Position numbers and translations under genes: made by a program | NCBI RefSeq assembly: GCF_016863015.1 | Contig: NZ_BOOB01000003.1 | Span: 186,001-250,000, forward strand | Length of the DNA: 64,000 nucleotides | Reading direction: 5' to 3' | DNA from: Microbispora amethystogenes | Lineage (GTDB): Bacteria; Actinomycetota; Actinomycetes; Streptosporangiales; Streptosporangiaceae | The notes under the pieces: model-generated | What the model saw: only the letters and a program-made list of their open reading frames with translations | What the model was told of the DNA's origin: nothing | Database searches by the model: none | Shown: positions 45,189-54,876 of the stretch, piece after piece | Numbering within the stretch: the stretch's first letter is position 1 | Layout: the number at the start of each line of letters is the position of its first letter

Positions 45189-45824
45189 TCACAGGCCGAA
45201 TCTGGCCTGCCGCAGCCGGGCGACCGCCTGGTCGTCCCCCTGGAAGGTCACCCGGGCGTGCTCCTGCCGGCCGAAGGCGAACAGCAGCAGCTCGGCCGGC
45301 TCGCCGGTGACCACGACGGCGGGCTCGGCCATGCGGCCCGCCGTCCTCGCCCCGTCCGGGCGCCGGAGCACGACGCCCACCGGCGCCCCGCGCATGAAGA
45401 AGCGGGCGCCGCCCCGCAGCCGCCGCCAGAACGTCTCCTGGAGGTCCTCGGGGAGCTCGCGGGGCTCCCAGCCCGGCTGCGCCCGGCGCACGTCCTCGTG
45501 GTGGACGAACAGCTCGACCGTGTTGACGACCGCGTCCAGGGCGGGCACCAGTCCGTACGGCGTCCAGCGCGGCGGGCCGTTCCGCACGAGCCCCACCAGC
45601 TCGGGGTAGGAGTGGCGCAGCGTGAGCCGCTCCTGCACGGCGGCGGTGTGGCCCGCCAGGAGCGGCAGCGCGATTCCGGGGGCCGCGTCGAGGCGGCGCT
45701 CGCGGAGCACGAGATGGGCCGCGAGGTCCTGGGTGGCCCAGCCCTCGCACAGCGTGGGCGCGCCGGGGCCGAGGTCGTCGAGCAGGTCGCAGAGCGCCGC
45801 GCGCTCCGTACGGGCGTGAGTCAC
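45189..45824 (-). CDS. TIGR03085-family metal-binding protein (DinB/mycothiol-dependent-isomerase-like)
   Basis: 211 residues from GTG 45824; TAGGCT ends 6 bases upstream, so it is probably leaderless. The four-helix DinB-like domain has LCEGWATQDLAAHLVLRERR and NTVELFVHHEDVRRAQPGW, giving His residues for a metal site. A C-terminal SCP2-like part follows (VTGEPAELLLFAFGRQEHAR). Relatives include mycothiol-dependent maleylpyruvate isomerase, but the substrate for TIGR03085 is not known. Confidence 0.85.
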   Translation of the reverse strand: MTHARTERAALCDLLDDLGPGAPTLCEGWATQDLAAHLVLRERRLDAAPGIALPLLAGHTAAVQERLTLRHSYPELVGLVRNGPPRWTPYGLVPALDAVVNTVELFVHHEDVRRAQPGWEPRELPEDLQETFWRRLRGGARFFMRGAPVGVVLRRPDGARTAGRMAEPAVVVTGEPAELLLFAFGRQEHARVTFQGDDQAVARLRQARFGL

Positions 45825-46101
45825 GTGATCAGCCTACGGCCGGCGACCCGGCCGCCCCGAAGCGGAGCGGCCGGAATAAACCGCTTGATCAGGATGATAG
45901 GGAGTAACTAGGGCCGCAACCGCCGGGGTCTCCTCCGGGGGCAGGACTGGCGGGAGGGGCCTGGGTACTTAGGGCCAATGGCTTGGGCGGGCGTGGGCCC
46001 TGGGACCGATCCGGCGGCCCGCCCGCATGGGTATCGTCCCCGTCCGGGGCGCTCACAGGGAGCGGACCCGGACGATCCCCGACCGGAAGGAAGCACACCG
46101 C

Positions 46102-47922
46102 GTGCCGACGAAGGAGTCTCCCGCGCGGCCCGGCAGCTCGATCATGCTCCAGGGTCTCAAGGTCCTCGGCGTGGCGATCAGGACGGAGCCGCGGATCTTC
46201 ATCGGCGCGGTCCTTGCCAGCGCCCTCTACGGAGGGATGACCGTCGCGTCGTCCTGGGCGCTCGGCTGGGCGACCGACAACGCCGTGCTGCCGGCGTTCC
46301 GGGACCACAAGGCCACCACCGGCGGGCTCGTCGCCGCGGCGGCGCTGATCGTGGGCGTCGCGGTGCTCAAGGCCGCGGGCGTCATGGGCCGCCGGATCAT
46401 GGCCGGCATCCACCAGTACCGCATGCAGGCCCACTCGCGCCGCGCGGTGACCCGCCAGTACCTGCGGCTGCCGCTCGCCTGGCACCACCGCCACCCGACC
46501 GGGCAGCTGCTGTCCAACGCCAACTCCGACGTCGAGGCGGCCTGGGCGCCGCTCGCGCCGCTGCCGATGGCGGTGGGCGTGGTCGTGATGCTCGTGACGG
46601 CCGCCGTGGCGATCGTGCTGGTCGACCCCGTCCTCGCCGTCGTCGGCTTCCTGATCTTCCCCGCCGTGGCCGTGCTCAACCTGGTCTACCAGCGCAGGCT
46701 CTCGCCGCTGGCCATGCGGGCCCAGGCGCTGCGGGCCGAGGTGAGCGAGGTCGCGCACGAGAGCTTCGACGGCGCGCTCGTCGTCAAGACCCTCGGCCGG
46801 GAGGACGCCGAGACCATCCGGTTCCAGGCGAAGGCCGACGCGCTGCGGGACGCCAACATCGCCGTCGGCCGGGTCCGGGGCCTGTTCGACCCCCTGCTGG
46901 AGGCGCTGCCCACGCTCGGCGTGCTGGCCGTGCTGCTCGTCGGCTCGCTGCGCCTGGAGTCGGGCGGCGTCGCGGCCGGCGACCTGATCCAGGTGGCCTA
47001 CCTCTTCACGCTCCTGTCCTTCCCCATCCGGGCGCTCGGCTGGGTGCTGGCCGAGCTGCCGCGCAGCGTCGTCGGCTGGACGCGGATCAGGGACGTCCTC
47101 GACGCCACCGGCTCCATGGAGCACGGCACGGCCCGCCTGGACGCCCGCGGCCCGGCGCGGCTGGCCGCCGAGGGCGTCGGCTTCGCGTACGTCCCCGGGA
47201 GCCCGGTGCTGAAGGACGTGACCTTCGCGGTCACGCCGGGCCGCACGACCGCGATCGTCGGCCCCACCGGCGCCGGCAAGTCGACCCTCACCCAGCTGCT
47301 CGCGCGGCTCGTCGACCCCGGCGAGGGCGTCGTACGGGTCGACGGGATCGACCTGCGCGACGTGGCCAGGGGAGAGGTCAGCCGCTCGGTGGCGCTCGTC
47401 CCGCAGCAGACCTTCCTGTTCGACGACACCGTGCGCGGCAACGTCACGCTCGGCGAGGCCGTCCCGGACGAGCGGGTCTGGGCCGCGCTGCGCCTCGCCC
47501 AGGCCGACGGGTTCGTCGGCGCGCTGCCGTCCGGCCTCGACACTCGCATCGGAGAGCGCGGCGCGACGCTGTCCGGCGGGCAGCGGCAGCGCCTCGCGCT
47601 GGCCCGCGCCCTCGTGCGCGAGCCCCGGCTGCTGATCCTCGACGACGCCACGTCCAGCGTCGACCCGCAGGTCGAAAAGCGCATCCTGTACGGCCTGCGC
47701 GACGGCGCGGCCGAGGCCACGGTGATCGTGGTCGCCTACCGGATGGCGACGATCGCCCTCGCCGACGAGGTCGTCTACCTGGAGCAGGGCGTCGTCACCG
47801 ACCAGGGCGCGCACGAGGAACTGCTGGCCCGCTGCGCGGGCTACCGCGCCCTCGTCACCGCGTACGAGCGCGAGGAGGCCGAACGGGCCGCGCTCGACAG
47901 CGGCGAGGAGGTCGTGGCATGA
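46102..47922 (+). CDS. ABC exporter half-transporter with degenerate catalytic site
   Basis: 606 residues from GTG 46102 (AAGGAAG 8 bases upstream). Six TM helices (about 25-300) are fused to an ATPase domain with Walker A GPTGAGKST, signature LSGGQRQR and Walker B LLILDDATSSVD. The residue after Walker B, normally the catalytic Glu, is Asp, as in the degenerate site of heterodimeric exporters such as TM287/288. It therefore likely pairs with the next gene, 49 bases downstream. It exports an unknown lipid, peptide or drug. Confidence 0.92.
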   Translation: MPTKESPARPGSSIMLQGLKVLGVAIRTEPRIFIGAVLASALYGGMTVASSWALGWATDNAVLPAFRDHKATTGGLVAAAALIVGVAVLKAAGVMGRRIMAGIHQYRMQAHSRRAVTRQYLRLPLAWHHRHPTGQLLSNANSDVEAAWAPLAPLPMAVGVVVMLVTAAVAIVLVDPVLAVVGFLIFPAVAVLNLVYQRRLSPLAMRAQALRAEVSEVAHESFDGALVVKTLGREDAETIRFQAKADALRDANIAVGRVRGLFDPLLEALPTLGVLAVLLVGSLRLESGGVAAGDLIQVAYLFTLLSFPIRALGWVLAELPRSVVGWTRIRDVLDATGSMEHGTARLDARGPARLAAEGVGFAYVPGSPVLKDVTFAVTPGRTTAIVGPTGAGKSTLTQLLARLVDPGEGVVRVDGIDLRDVARGEVSRSVALVPQQTFLFDDTVRGNVTLGEAVPDERVWAALRLAQADGFVGALPSGLDTRIGERGATLSGGQRQRLALARALVREPRLLILDDATSSVDPQVEKRILYGLRDGAAEATVIVVAYRMATIALADEVVYLEQGVVTDQGAHEELLARCAGYRALVTAYEREEAERAALDSGEEVVA

Positions 47923-47971
47923 CGAACCGTTCAGGGCTTTCAGTGCGGCTTGCGGAAGGGAGCGTGGCCCG

Positions 47972-49792
47972 GTGACCGCCGTCACGGACACGGGAAAGGA
48001 CACGGGGAAGACGGGGGAGACCTCCGCGCTGCGGTCGGCCGACCGCGGGGCGGTGGACACGCTCCGGCAGGGCCTGCGGCTGTCGCCGGAGTTCCGCCGC
48101 GGGATCGCCGGGACTCTGGCGCTGGCCGTGCTGGCCACGCTGGGCAAGGTCGTCGTGCCGGTCGCCGTGCAGCAGGTGATCGACCGGGGTCTGGGGCAGG
48201 GCGCGCCCGACGTCCCGTTCATCCGCGACGCCGTCGCCCTCTGCGCGGTCGCGGTGGCGCTGACCGCGGTGTGCGGCTACCTCATGAACGTGCGGCTCTA
48301 CCGCTCCACGGAGTCGGGCCTCGCCACCCTGCGTGGCAAGGGCTTCCGGCACGTGCACGACCTGTCGGTCCTGACGCAGAACAGCGAGCGGCGCGGCGGC
48401 CTGGTCTCCCGGGTCACCGGAGACGTCGACCAGATCAGCGCCTTCATGCAGTGGGGCGGCCTGATGGTCATCGTGTCCGTCGGCCAGCTGCTGGTCGCGA
48501 CCGTGCTCATGGCCGTCTACTCATGGCAGCTCACGCTGCTGGTCTGGGCCTGCTTCCTGCCGGTGATGCTGGCCCTGCCGAGGTTCCAGCGCCTGGTGGC
48601 CAGGGCGTACACCCGGGTGCGCGAGCGGGCCGGCGACGTGCTCGCCGCGGTCAGCGAGTCGGTCGTCGGCAGCGCGGTGATCCGCGCGTACGGCTCGGAG
48701 GACCGCACCGCCGAGCGGATCGACCGGGCGGTGGACGGGATGCGCGCGGCGCAGACCCGGGCCCAGAAGATCGTCGGGTTCACGTTCCCGACCACCGAGC
48801 TGGTCGCCTCGGCCGCCGTCGCGCTGGTGGTCGTCGCCGGGGTCGAGCTGGGCGCCGCCGGGTCCATCACGGCGGGGCGGCTCATCGCGTTCCTGTTCCT
48901 GATCACCCTCTTCGTCAGCCCGCTGCAGACCGCGACCGAGGTGCTGAACGAGGCGCAGAACGCGATCGCCGGCTGGCGCCGCATCCTCGGTGTGCTCGAC
49001 ACCCCGGCCGACGTGGCCGACCCGGAGAACGGCGCGACGCTGCCGCGCGGCCCGATCGCGGTCCGCTTCGAGGGGGTCGGCTTCGCCTACCCGGGCGGGC
49101 CGCCCGTCCTGCACGAGGTGTCGGCCGAGATCGCCCCGCGCACACGGGTCGCGGTGGTGGGGGAGACCGGCTCGGGCAAGACGACCTTCGCCAAGCTCCT
49201 CACCCGGCTCATGGACCCGACCTCCGGCCGGATCCTGGTGGACGGGGTCGACCTGCGCGAGGTCGGCTTCGCCTCCCTGCGGGAGCGGATCGTCATGGTC
49301 CCGCAGGACGGCTTCCTGTTCGACTCGACGCTGGCCGGCAACATCCGCTTCGGGCGTCCCTCCGCGACCGACGAGGAGATCACTCGGGCCCTGACCGAGC
49401 TCGGCCTGGCCGACTGGCTCGACGGCCTCCCGGCCGGTCTGGACACCCCCGTCGGCCAGCGCGGCGAGTCGCTGTCGGCCGGCGAGCGGCAGCTGGTCGC
49501 GCTGGCCCGCGCCTACCTCGCCGACCCCGACCTGCTGCTGCTCGACGAGGCCACCTCCGCCGTGGACCCCGCCACCGAGGTGCGGCTCGCCCGGGCGCTC
49601 GACGGGGTCACCCGGGGCCGTACGGCGGTCTCGATCGCCCACCGCCTGTCCACCGCCCAGGCGGCCGACGAGATCCTGGTGTTCGAGCACGGCCGGATCG
49701 TCCAGCGCGGCCCCCACGCCGTGCTCGCCGCCCAGCCCGGCGTGTACGCCGACCTCTACGCCTCCTGGACCACCGCGACCACCGCCCGCTGA
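47972..49792 (+). CDS. ABC exporter half-transporter with consensus catalytic Glu
   Basis: 606 residues from GTG 47972 (GGGAG upstream). TM domain about 30-320; ATPase with Walker A GETGSGKTT, Walker B LLLLDEATSAVD with the normal Glu, and a slightly altered signature LSAGERQ (SAG instead of SGG). The altered signature of this subunit would face the degenerate Walker B site of the partner, which is the expected asymmetry of a heterodimer with one active and one degenerate site. The N-terminus (TDTGKDTGKTGETSAL) has a short repeat. Confidence 0.92.
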   Translation: MTAVTDTGKDTGKTGETSALRSADRGAVDTLRQGLRLSPEFRRGIAGTLALAVLATLGKVVVPVAVQQVIDRGLGQGAPDVPFIRDAVALCAVAVALTAVCGYLMNVRLYRSTESGLATLRGKGFRHVHDLSVLTQNSERRGGLVSRVTGDVDQISAFMQWGGLMVIVSVGQLLVATVLMAVYSWQLTLLVWACFLPVMLALPRFQRLVARAYTRVRERAGDVLAAVSESVVGSAVIRAYGSEDRTAERIDRAVDGMRAAQTRAQKIVGFTFPTTELVASAAVALVVVAGVELGAAGSITAGRLIAFLFLITLFVSPLQTATEVLNEAQNAIAGWRRILGVLDTPADVADPENGATLPRGPIAVRFEGVGFAYPGGPPVLHEVSAEIAPRTRVAVVGETGSGKTTFAKLLTRLMDPTSGRILVDGVDLREVGFASLRERIVMVPQDGFLFDSTLAGNIRFGRPSATDEEITRALTELGLADWLDGLPAGLDTPVGQRGESLSAGERQLVALARAYLADPDLLLLDEATSAVDPATEVRLARALDGVTRGRTAVSIAHRLSTAQAADEILVFEHGRIVQRGPHAVLAAQPGVYADLYASWTTATTAR

Positions 49793-49859
49793 GATTCGGC
49801 GCGAAAGTCCGAGGTCAGCGACACCACCGTCCGCATGCCGTGCGCGGGGCCTGATACAC

Positions 49860-51911
49860 ATGGGAACGATGGTGATCAGTGCGGCGGCGCATCTCGGCGT
49901 GATGGGCGGTCTGGCCGTACCGGCGCTGGTCGTGGCGGTCTCGGCGCTGCTGTTCGCCGTGGCGCGCGCACGGACGCTGGGCGTCTCGCTTTCGGCGATG
50001 GCCGTGGTCACGGCGGTCGCGGTGCTGCTGGTCGCCTGGGGCGGCGCGCCGGCGCGTGTGACGGCGGCGGGCGGCGTCCTCGCGCTGGGCGTGGGCGCCG
50101 GGATCTGGACGGCGGGCCGTGCGCGCCGTCGCCGCGCGGCCGCCCGGCTGGGCCGCCGGGAGTTTCTGCGGCACGCGGCGGCCGTCCCGCGCGACGCGGC
50201 ACGGGCGGAGCGGGCACGCTTCGCCACCGAGTTGCACGATGTGGCCGGGCACCGTCTCACCGGGGTTGTGGTGACGGCGGGTGCCGCGCTCCGGCTGGAC
50301 GCCCCGGACCTGCGGGCGGCGGCGCTCCGGCACGCCGCGGAGGCCGGACGCGCCGCACTGGCGGAACTCGACGCTCTCGGCGCGTCGCTCGACCCCGCGC
50401 GCACGCTGCACGAGCTGGACGCCCTCGCCGCCGCGTTCGCGCAGGCCGGCTACCGCCGCGGCGTCCGGGTCGTCACCCGGGAAGGCGCGGCGCTCGCCTA
50501 TCGCGTACTCAGAGAAGGGTTGACCAACGCCGCCCGGTACGCCGCCGGCGCCACCGTGCGGGCACGAGTGGACGCCGACGGCGACGTTCTCCTCGTCGAG
50601 GTGAGGGACAGCGGAGGGACGGCGGCCGGCGACGGCCTCGGCGCCGGCACGGGGCTGGACGCTCTGCGGCGTGCCGTGGCCGAGGCGGGCGGACGGTTCG
50701 ACGCGGGCCCGCACGAGGGCGGGTGGCTCGTCCGGATGTCGCTTCCGGGCGCTGCCGGGGAGCCGCCGGTGCGGGCGCAGGCCGCCGGACGGCGGACGCG
50801 CACGATCGCACCCAGGGCCTGGCTGCGGCTGCTGGGGCCGGCCTCCGCCGACGCCGCGCTCGTGGTCCTGGCGTTCGCACTGCCCTTGGGAGCATGCCTG
50901 ATTCCGGCCGGAGGGCCGGACGCGTTCCGTGGATCCGCCGTGGCCGACGCGCTGCTGGCCGGAGTGCTCGCCGCCCACGCCGCACCGCTGGCGTGGCGGC
51001 GCAGCGCCCCGTGCGCGGCGGCGATGGCGGCCTGCGCCGTCGTGCTGGGGTGGCTGCTGTGCGAGCACTACGGCTGGACGTCGTCCCACGGGACCGACGT
51101 GCTGCTGTGGTGCTGGTGGGCGGATCTTCTGCTGGTCCATGCGGCAGCGTCGAGAGCGCGGCGTCGCGCGGCCGGAAGCTGGCCGGTGCCGCTCGTGGTG
51201 GCCGCCGTCGCCGGGGCGGCGCTGGCCGCGGACGGCGTGGGGCACCGCTTCACCGCCTGGGCGGTCTTCACCGCGGCCGCGCTCGTCCCCGCCCTGGTCT
51301 GCTGGGCCTTCGGCCTGCGCGCGGGACGGCGGCGGCGGGCCGGAAGCGACGCCTGGACCGCGCTGCACCGGGCCGTCGACGACCACGCGGCCGCTGCCGC
51401 GAACGAGGAGCGGGCGCGGCTGTTGCGGGGCCTGCGCGGCACCGCGTGCGCCCATGTCCGTGCCGCGGTCTCCGCCGCCGAACGCGAGGACCTCCAGGAC
51501 GTCCTGACGCGGTCGCGGGCGGCGATGCTCGTCATGCAGGACCTGGTCACCGAGCTGCGCGCCGCACCCGCCGACGACGACCCGCCGCCAACCCTGGCCG
51601 GGATCCGCACGCTGGCCACGCGTCATCGCGCCGCCTTGCGCGTGACCGGCCCCGTCCGCCCTCTGCCCGCGTCCGCCGAGGTGATCGCCTACCGCACCGT
51701 CGAGGCGCTCATCGAGGACGAGACGCCGATCGGCCTTCACCACGTCCCGGACGGACTGGACCTGACCATCGGCCCACGCCGCCCCGGCGCCCCCGGCGTG
51801 CCGCGCCCATTGCGGGACCGGATCGACGCAGGGGGCGGGACGCTGAGCATCACCGCCGACGGTACGGTGCGGGTGTGGCTCCCACAGACCGATCCGGCGC
51901 GATCCGCGTGA
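49860..51911 (+). CDS. NarL-type sensor histidine kinase with a second, degenerate kinase module
   Basis: 683 residues. Module 1: two to three TM helices (about 5-85), HisKA_3 box ELHDVAGHRLTG (His126) and an HATPase with YRVLREGLTNAARYAAG and GDGLGAGTGLDAL. From about residue 300 a second membrane block follows (four to six TM helices), then RARLLRGLRGTACAHVRAAV, which has the position of an H-box but lacks the ELHD motif, and a vestigial ATPase-like end. It looks like a fusion of two kinase copies in which only the first retains catalytic residues. It overlaps the response regulator by 4 bases. Confidence 0.85.
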   Translation: MGTMVISAAAHLGVMGGLAVPALVVAVSALLFAVARARTLGVSLSAMAVVTAVAVLLVAWGGAPARVTAAGGVLALGVGAGIWTAGRARRRRAAARLGRREFLRHAAAVPRDAARAERARFATELHDVAGHRLTGVVVTAGAALRLDAPDLRAAALRHAAEAGRAALAELDALGASLDPARTLHELDALAAAFAQAGYRRGVRVVTREGAALAYRVLREGLTNAARYAAGATVRARVDADGDVLLVEVRDSGGTAAGDGLGAGTGLDALRRAVAEAGGRFDAGPHEGGWLVRMSLPGAAGEPPVRAQAAGRRTRTIAPRAWLRLLGPASADAALVVLAFALPLGACLIPAGGPDAFRGSAVADALLAGVLAAHAAPLAWRRSAPCAAAMAACAVVLGWLLCEHYGWTSSHGTDVLLWCWWADLLLVHAAASRARRRAAGSWPVPLVVAAVAGAALAADGVGHRFTAWAVFTAAALVPALVCWAFGLRAGRRRRAGSDAWTALHRAVDDHAAAAANEERARLLRGLRGTACAHVRAAVSAAEREDLQDVLTRSRAAMLVMQDLVTELRAAPADDDPPPTLAGIRTLATRHRAALRVTGPVRPLPASAEVIAYRTVEALIEDETPIGLHHVPDGLDLTIGPRRPGAPGVPRPLRDRIDAGGGTLSITADGTVRVWLPQTDPARSA

Positions 51912-52555
51912 CGGTCGCCGACGACCAGCCGATCGTCCGCGCGGGCATCGCCGCCATTCTCGCCGCCGAGCCCGGTCTGCGGGTGGTCGACCAGTGCGGC
52001 GACGGAGAGACGGCCGTGCGGCAGGCCCTCGACCTGCGCCCGGACGTCGCGGTGCTCGACGTCCGCATGCCGGGCCTGGACGGTGTCGCGGCGACCGCGC
52101 GGGTGACGGCCGCTGCCCCCGAGGTGCGGGTCCTGCTCCTCACCAGCTTCGGCCTGGACGAGTACGTGTTCGGCGCGCTGCGGGCCGGAGCGTCGGGCTT
52201 CCTGCTCAAGACCGCCGAGCCGCAGCGCGTCGTCGATGCCGTCCGGGTCGTCGCCGCCGGGGACGCTCTCCTCGACCCAGCCGTCACCCGGCGGCTCATC
52301 GACCACTACGCCGCAGCGCCGGGCGGCTCGCCCGGCTCCGCGCCGCCGGCGACGCTGACGCCGCGGGAGACCGAGGTCCTGGTCCAGGTCGCGCGCGGAC
52401 GCAGCAACGCCGAGATCGCCCGGGAGCTGTCCCTGAGCCCGGCCACCGTCAAGGACCATGTGGCGGTCATCCTGCGCAAACTGAACGTGCGCGACCGTGT
52501 CCAGGCCGCGATCGCCGCCTACGAGACGGGGCTGGTACGCCCCGGCGTTCGCTGA
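51908..52555 (+). CDS. NarL/LuxR-family response regulator
   Basis: 215 residues from GTG 51908 (GTGA overlap with the kinase stop). Receiver domain with VADDQPIVRAG, phospho-acceptor Asp51 in VAVLDVRMPGLDGV, and LLTSFGLDEYVFGALRAGAS. The LuxR HTH (about 148-210) has LTPRETEVLVQVARGRSNAE and LSPATVKDHVAVIL. It forms a two-component pair with the upstream kinase. The ABC exporter before and the hydrolase after are possible targets by proximity only. Confidence 0.93.
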   Translation: MTVADDQPIVRAGIAAILAAEPGLRVVDQCGDGETAVRQALDLRPDVAVLDVRMPGLDGVAATARVTAAAPEVRVLLLTSFGLDEYVFGALRAGASGFLLKTAEPQRVVDAVRVVAAGDALLDPAVTRRLIDHYAAAPGGSPGSAPPATLTPRETEVLVQVARGRSNAEIARELSLSPATVKDHVAVILRKLNVRDRVQAAIAAYETGLVRPGVR

Positions 52556-52668
52556 CGGCCCCCGCCGCGCAGGGGGGACGGACCCCGCCGTCCGGCGGGG
52601 CGCGGGGCCTGTGCGATTCGTCGTCACGCAGGAGGAACGACGCGAACGGCGTACCTAGCCTGGACGGT

Positions 52669-53949
52669 ATGCCAATGATCTTCCTCCGGCGCGCCGGCGG
52701 TGTGCTCATGATCCTGGTGGCGCTGGTCGCGGCGGTCGTCGCGGCCCTGGCCGCGTTCTTCTGCGCGGCCTTCGCGACCGCGCTCGTCCCGGTGTTGGTC
52801 GCGGCGGCCCTTGTGGCGTTCTTCGCGACCTTCTTCCTTTCGTGCTGGGCGGGACTCGCGCTGTTCGGACTCCAGCGCAGCCAGCGACCCGCCGCCGTGG
52901 CCGCCGCCGTCGCCACCGTCGTGTTCGGCGCGGCGGCCGGGGTCCCGCTGTTCCGGCCAATGCCCCGCCCCGTCGGCCCGCCCCCCGGTTCCGACGTCCG
53001 GTTCTGGGACCTGCCGACCGGCTCCCGTATCGCCTACAGTCATATTCCCGCCGTCGGCAGACCCCGTCCGGCGCCTGTGGTGTTCCTGCACGGCGGGCCC
53101 GGGACCGCCAACGACGGAATCTCCCCTGCCGGGCGCGCGCTGGCCGCCGACGGCTTCGATGTGTACGCGTACGACCAGCTCGGCTCGGGACGCTCCACGC
53201 GGCTGCCTGACATCCGCGGATATACCGTCGCACGGCAGGTCGCCGACCTGGACGCGATCCGCCGCCGGCTGGGCGCCGACAAGATCATCCTGATCGGGCA
53301 GTCGTGGGGCGGCGAACTGGCCGGACACTATCTGGCCGCACACCCCGAGCACGTGGCCAAGGCCGTGCTGAGCTCACCCGGCGTCCTGTGGTACGGGGCC
53401 TCCCGGGAACGCGCCAGCGGCGAACTGTGGGACCGGCTCTCACCGCGTCAGCGCGAGCGGGCCGAAAGCCTCGCCTCCAGCCCCCGTATGTCGGCGGCCC
53501 AGCTGCTGGCCGAGGTGAACCCGTCCGCCGCCCACGCCCTCTTGGGCGACGACGAGGCCGACGAGCTCTTCCGCCGGATCCTGGACGCCTCGGTGTCCGC
53601 CGCGCAGTGCCCCGGCCGTCCACCGGCGTCGCTGCCGGCCAACCGCCCCGGCTTCTACGTCAACCAGATGACGATCGCCGACGCCCAGACCCTGCCCGAT
53701 CCGCGTCCCCGCCTGCGTACCGTGACCGTTCCGACGCTGGTGATGCGTGGCGAGTGCGATTACAAGGACTGGCAGGTTACCTACGACTACCGGCGCACCC
53801 TGCCCGGCTCGACCCTGGTCTACGTCCCCCACGCCGGCCATGCCATCGCCATGGACCAGCCGGCCGTCTATCTCGCGGTGGTGCGAGCCTACCTGCTGGG
53901 CCACCGGCTCCCGCTCCCGCCCTACACCGCCGCCACCCCGCCCACCTGA
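52669..53949 (+). CDS. Membrane-anchored alpha/beta hydrolase, proline-iminopeptidase-like
   Basis: 426 residues from ATG 52669; TAGCCT (52656-52661) ends 7 bases upstream, suggesting a leaderless mRNA. Three hydrophobic segments (about 10-30, 33-58 and 73-92) place the enzyme outside the membrane. The S33-type hydrolase domain has HGGPGT (141-146), nucleophile Ser212 in IGQSWGGELAGH, acid in RGECDYKD and His in HAGHAIAMDQP. It probably cleaves N-terminal residues from peptides or small amides or esters. Its start is about 110 bases after the response regulator. Confidence 0.85.
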   Translation: MPMIFLRRAGGVLMILVALVAAVVAALAAFFCAAFATALVPVLVAAALVAFFATFFLSCWAGLALFGLQRSQRPAAVAAAVATVVFGAAAGVPLFRPMPRPVGPPPGSDVRFWDLPTGSRIAYSHIPAVGRPRPAPVVFLHGGPGTANDGISPAGRALAADGFDVYAYDQLGSGRSTRLPDIRGYTVARQVADLDAIRRRLGADKIILIGQSWGGELAGHYLAAHPEHVAKAVLSSPGVLWYGASRERASGELWDRLSPRQRERAESLASSPRMSAAQLLAEVNPSAAHALLGDDEADELFRRILDASVSAAQCPGRPPASLPANRPGFYVNQMTIADAQTLPDPRPRLRTVTVPTLVMRGECDYKDWQVTYDYRRTLPGSTLVYVPHAGHAIAMDQPAVYLAVVRAYLLGHRLPLPPYTAATPPT

Positions 53950-54042
53950 TCAGGCCTGCAGCGCGGCGGCGAGGCCCATCGGATTCCAGTAGCCGCGCAG
54001 GAGGAGGATCTGAGCCTCGCGGCCCTCGACGCGCACCGGCAT
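53950..54042 (-). pseudogene. Possible 3' remnant of a lost gene
   Basis: On the minus strand the frame [20 protein letters not shown], ending [10 protein letters not shown], looks like a real protein C-terminus, but there is no RBS and no conserved sequence upstream. It runs head-to-head with a plus-strand gene whose own N-terminus seems incomplete, suggesting a deletion or rearrangement joined two fragments near 54050-54190. Confidence 0.3.
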
Positions 54043-54193
54043 CTCCGGCGGGGCCCCGGACTCCTCGGACGCCTCAGGGGCCTGCGCGCGGCTGCGCAGG
54101 CTCGATGGGCGCTTCCACATCGAGGTCGCGGCCGCCTCCCAGTCCGCACGCCTCACCCGGGAGGAGATCCGGTTACAGGCCGACATCGGACCG

Positions 54194-54835
54194 TTGCTCT
54201 GGCTTCCCCACGAGACCCTGAGCGGGCACGACGAGACGGCGGCACAGCATCGCGCCCGTCCCGTGGCGGGCGACCTCGCGGCGCTGCGCCCGCTGCTGTG
54301 GGCCCGGCTGCGCGGCTCCCACCTGCCCGCGCTCATCGCCGGCATCGGCTTCATCGCCGCGCCCGGCCTGCTGGCCGACGCGCCGTGGTACCTGGAGTGG
54401 TGGCAGGAGAACCCCTCCGGCGGCCCCGTGCAGCTCCTGCGGGACATGGACCCGGCGAGCAGCGCGTTCTACGACTACACCCACTGGGACTGGTACACCG
54501 GTCCGTCCTCGGGCGCGGAACGCACCATCTGCGGCCCGTACGTCGACTACCTGTGCACCGACGAGTACAGCCTCACGCTGTCGGTGCCCGTGGCGGCGGG
54601 CGGGGGCTTCGCCGGAGTCGCCGCGGCCGACGTGTTCGTCCGGCGCTTCGAGGGCGCGGTGCTCCCGGCGCTGCGCGAGATCCCGGGGCCGGCGTTCCTG
54701 GTGAACGCCGAGGGCCGGGTGATCGCCTCCAACACCGCGAGCTGGGTCGCCGGGTCGGTCTACCGAGGCGCCGAGGGCTTCGGCGTACGCCGGGTGGGCG
54801 ACCTTCCGCTGTCGCTCGTCACCGCCGCCCGGTAG
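54194..54835 (+). CDS. Cache-domain-like sensor protein with uncertain N-terminus
   Basis: From TTG 54194 it has 213 residues; the same frame is open back to 54014 ([20 protein letters not shown]...) but offers no ATG or GTG. The body has the actinobacterial single-Cache pattern: [90 protein letters not shown]. Such proteins bind small ligands. There is no signal peptide or TM and no output domain. The weak start suggests 5' truncation, or a non-standard start. Confidence 0.6.
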   Translation: MLWLPHETLSGHDETAAQHRARPVAGDLAALRPLLWARLRGSHLPALIAGIGFIAAPGLLADAPWYLEWWQENPSGGPVQLLRDMDPASSAFYDYTHWDWYTGPSSGAERTICGPYVDYLCTDEYSLTLSVPVAAGGGFAGVAAADVFVRRFEGAVLPALREIPGPAFLVNAEGRVIASNTASWVAGSVYRGAEGFGVRRVGDLPLSLVTAAR

Positions 54836-54876
54836 CGGCGGCGGGGGCGGCAGGGCGCTGCGGCACAATTGGCCAC

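Noticed and set aside
49835-52555. 906-codon frame across the histidine kinase
   Set aside because: Arg/Gly-rich shadow of the kinase gene; only the response regulator at its end is genuine.
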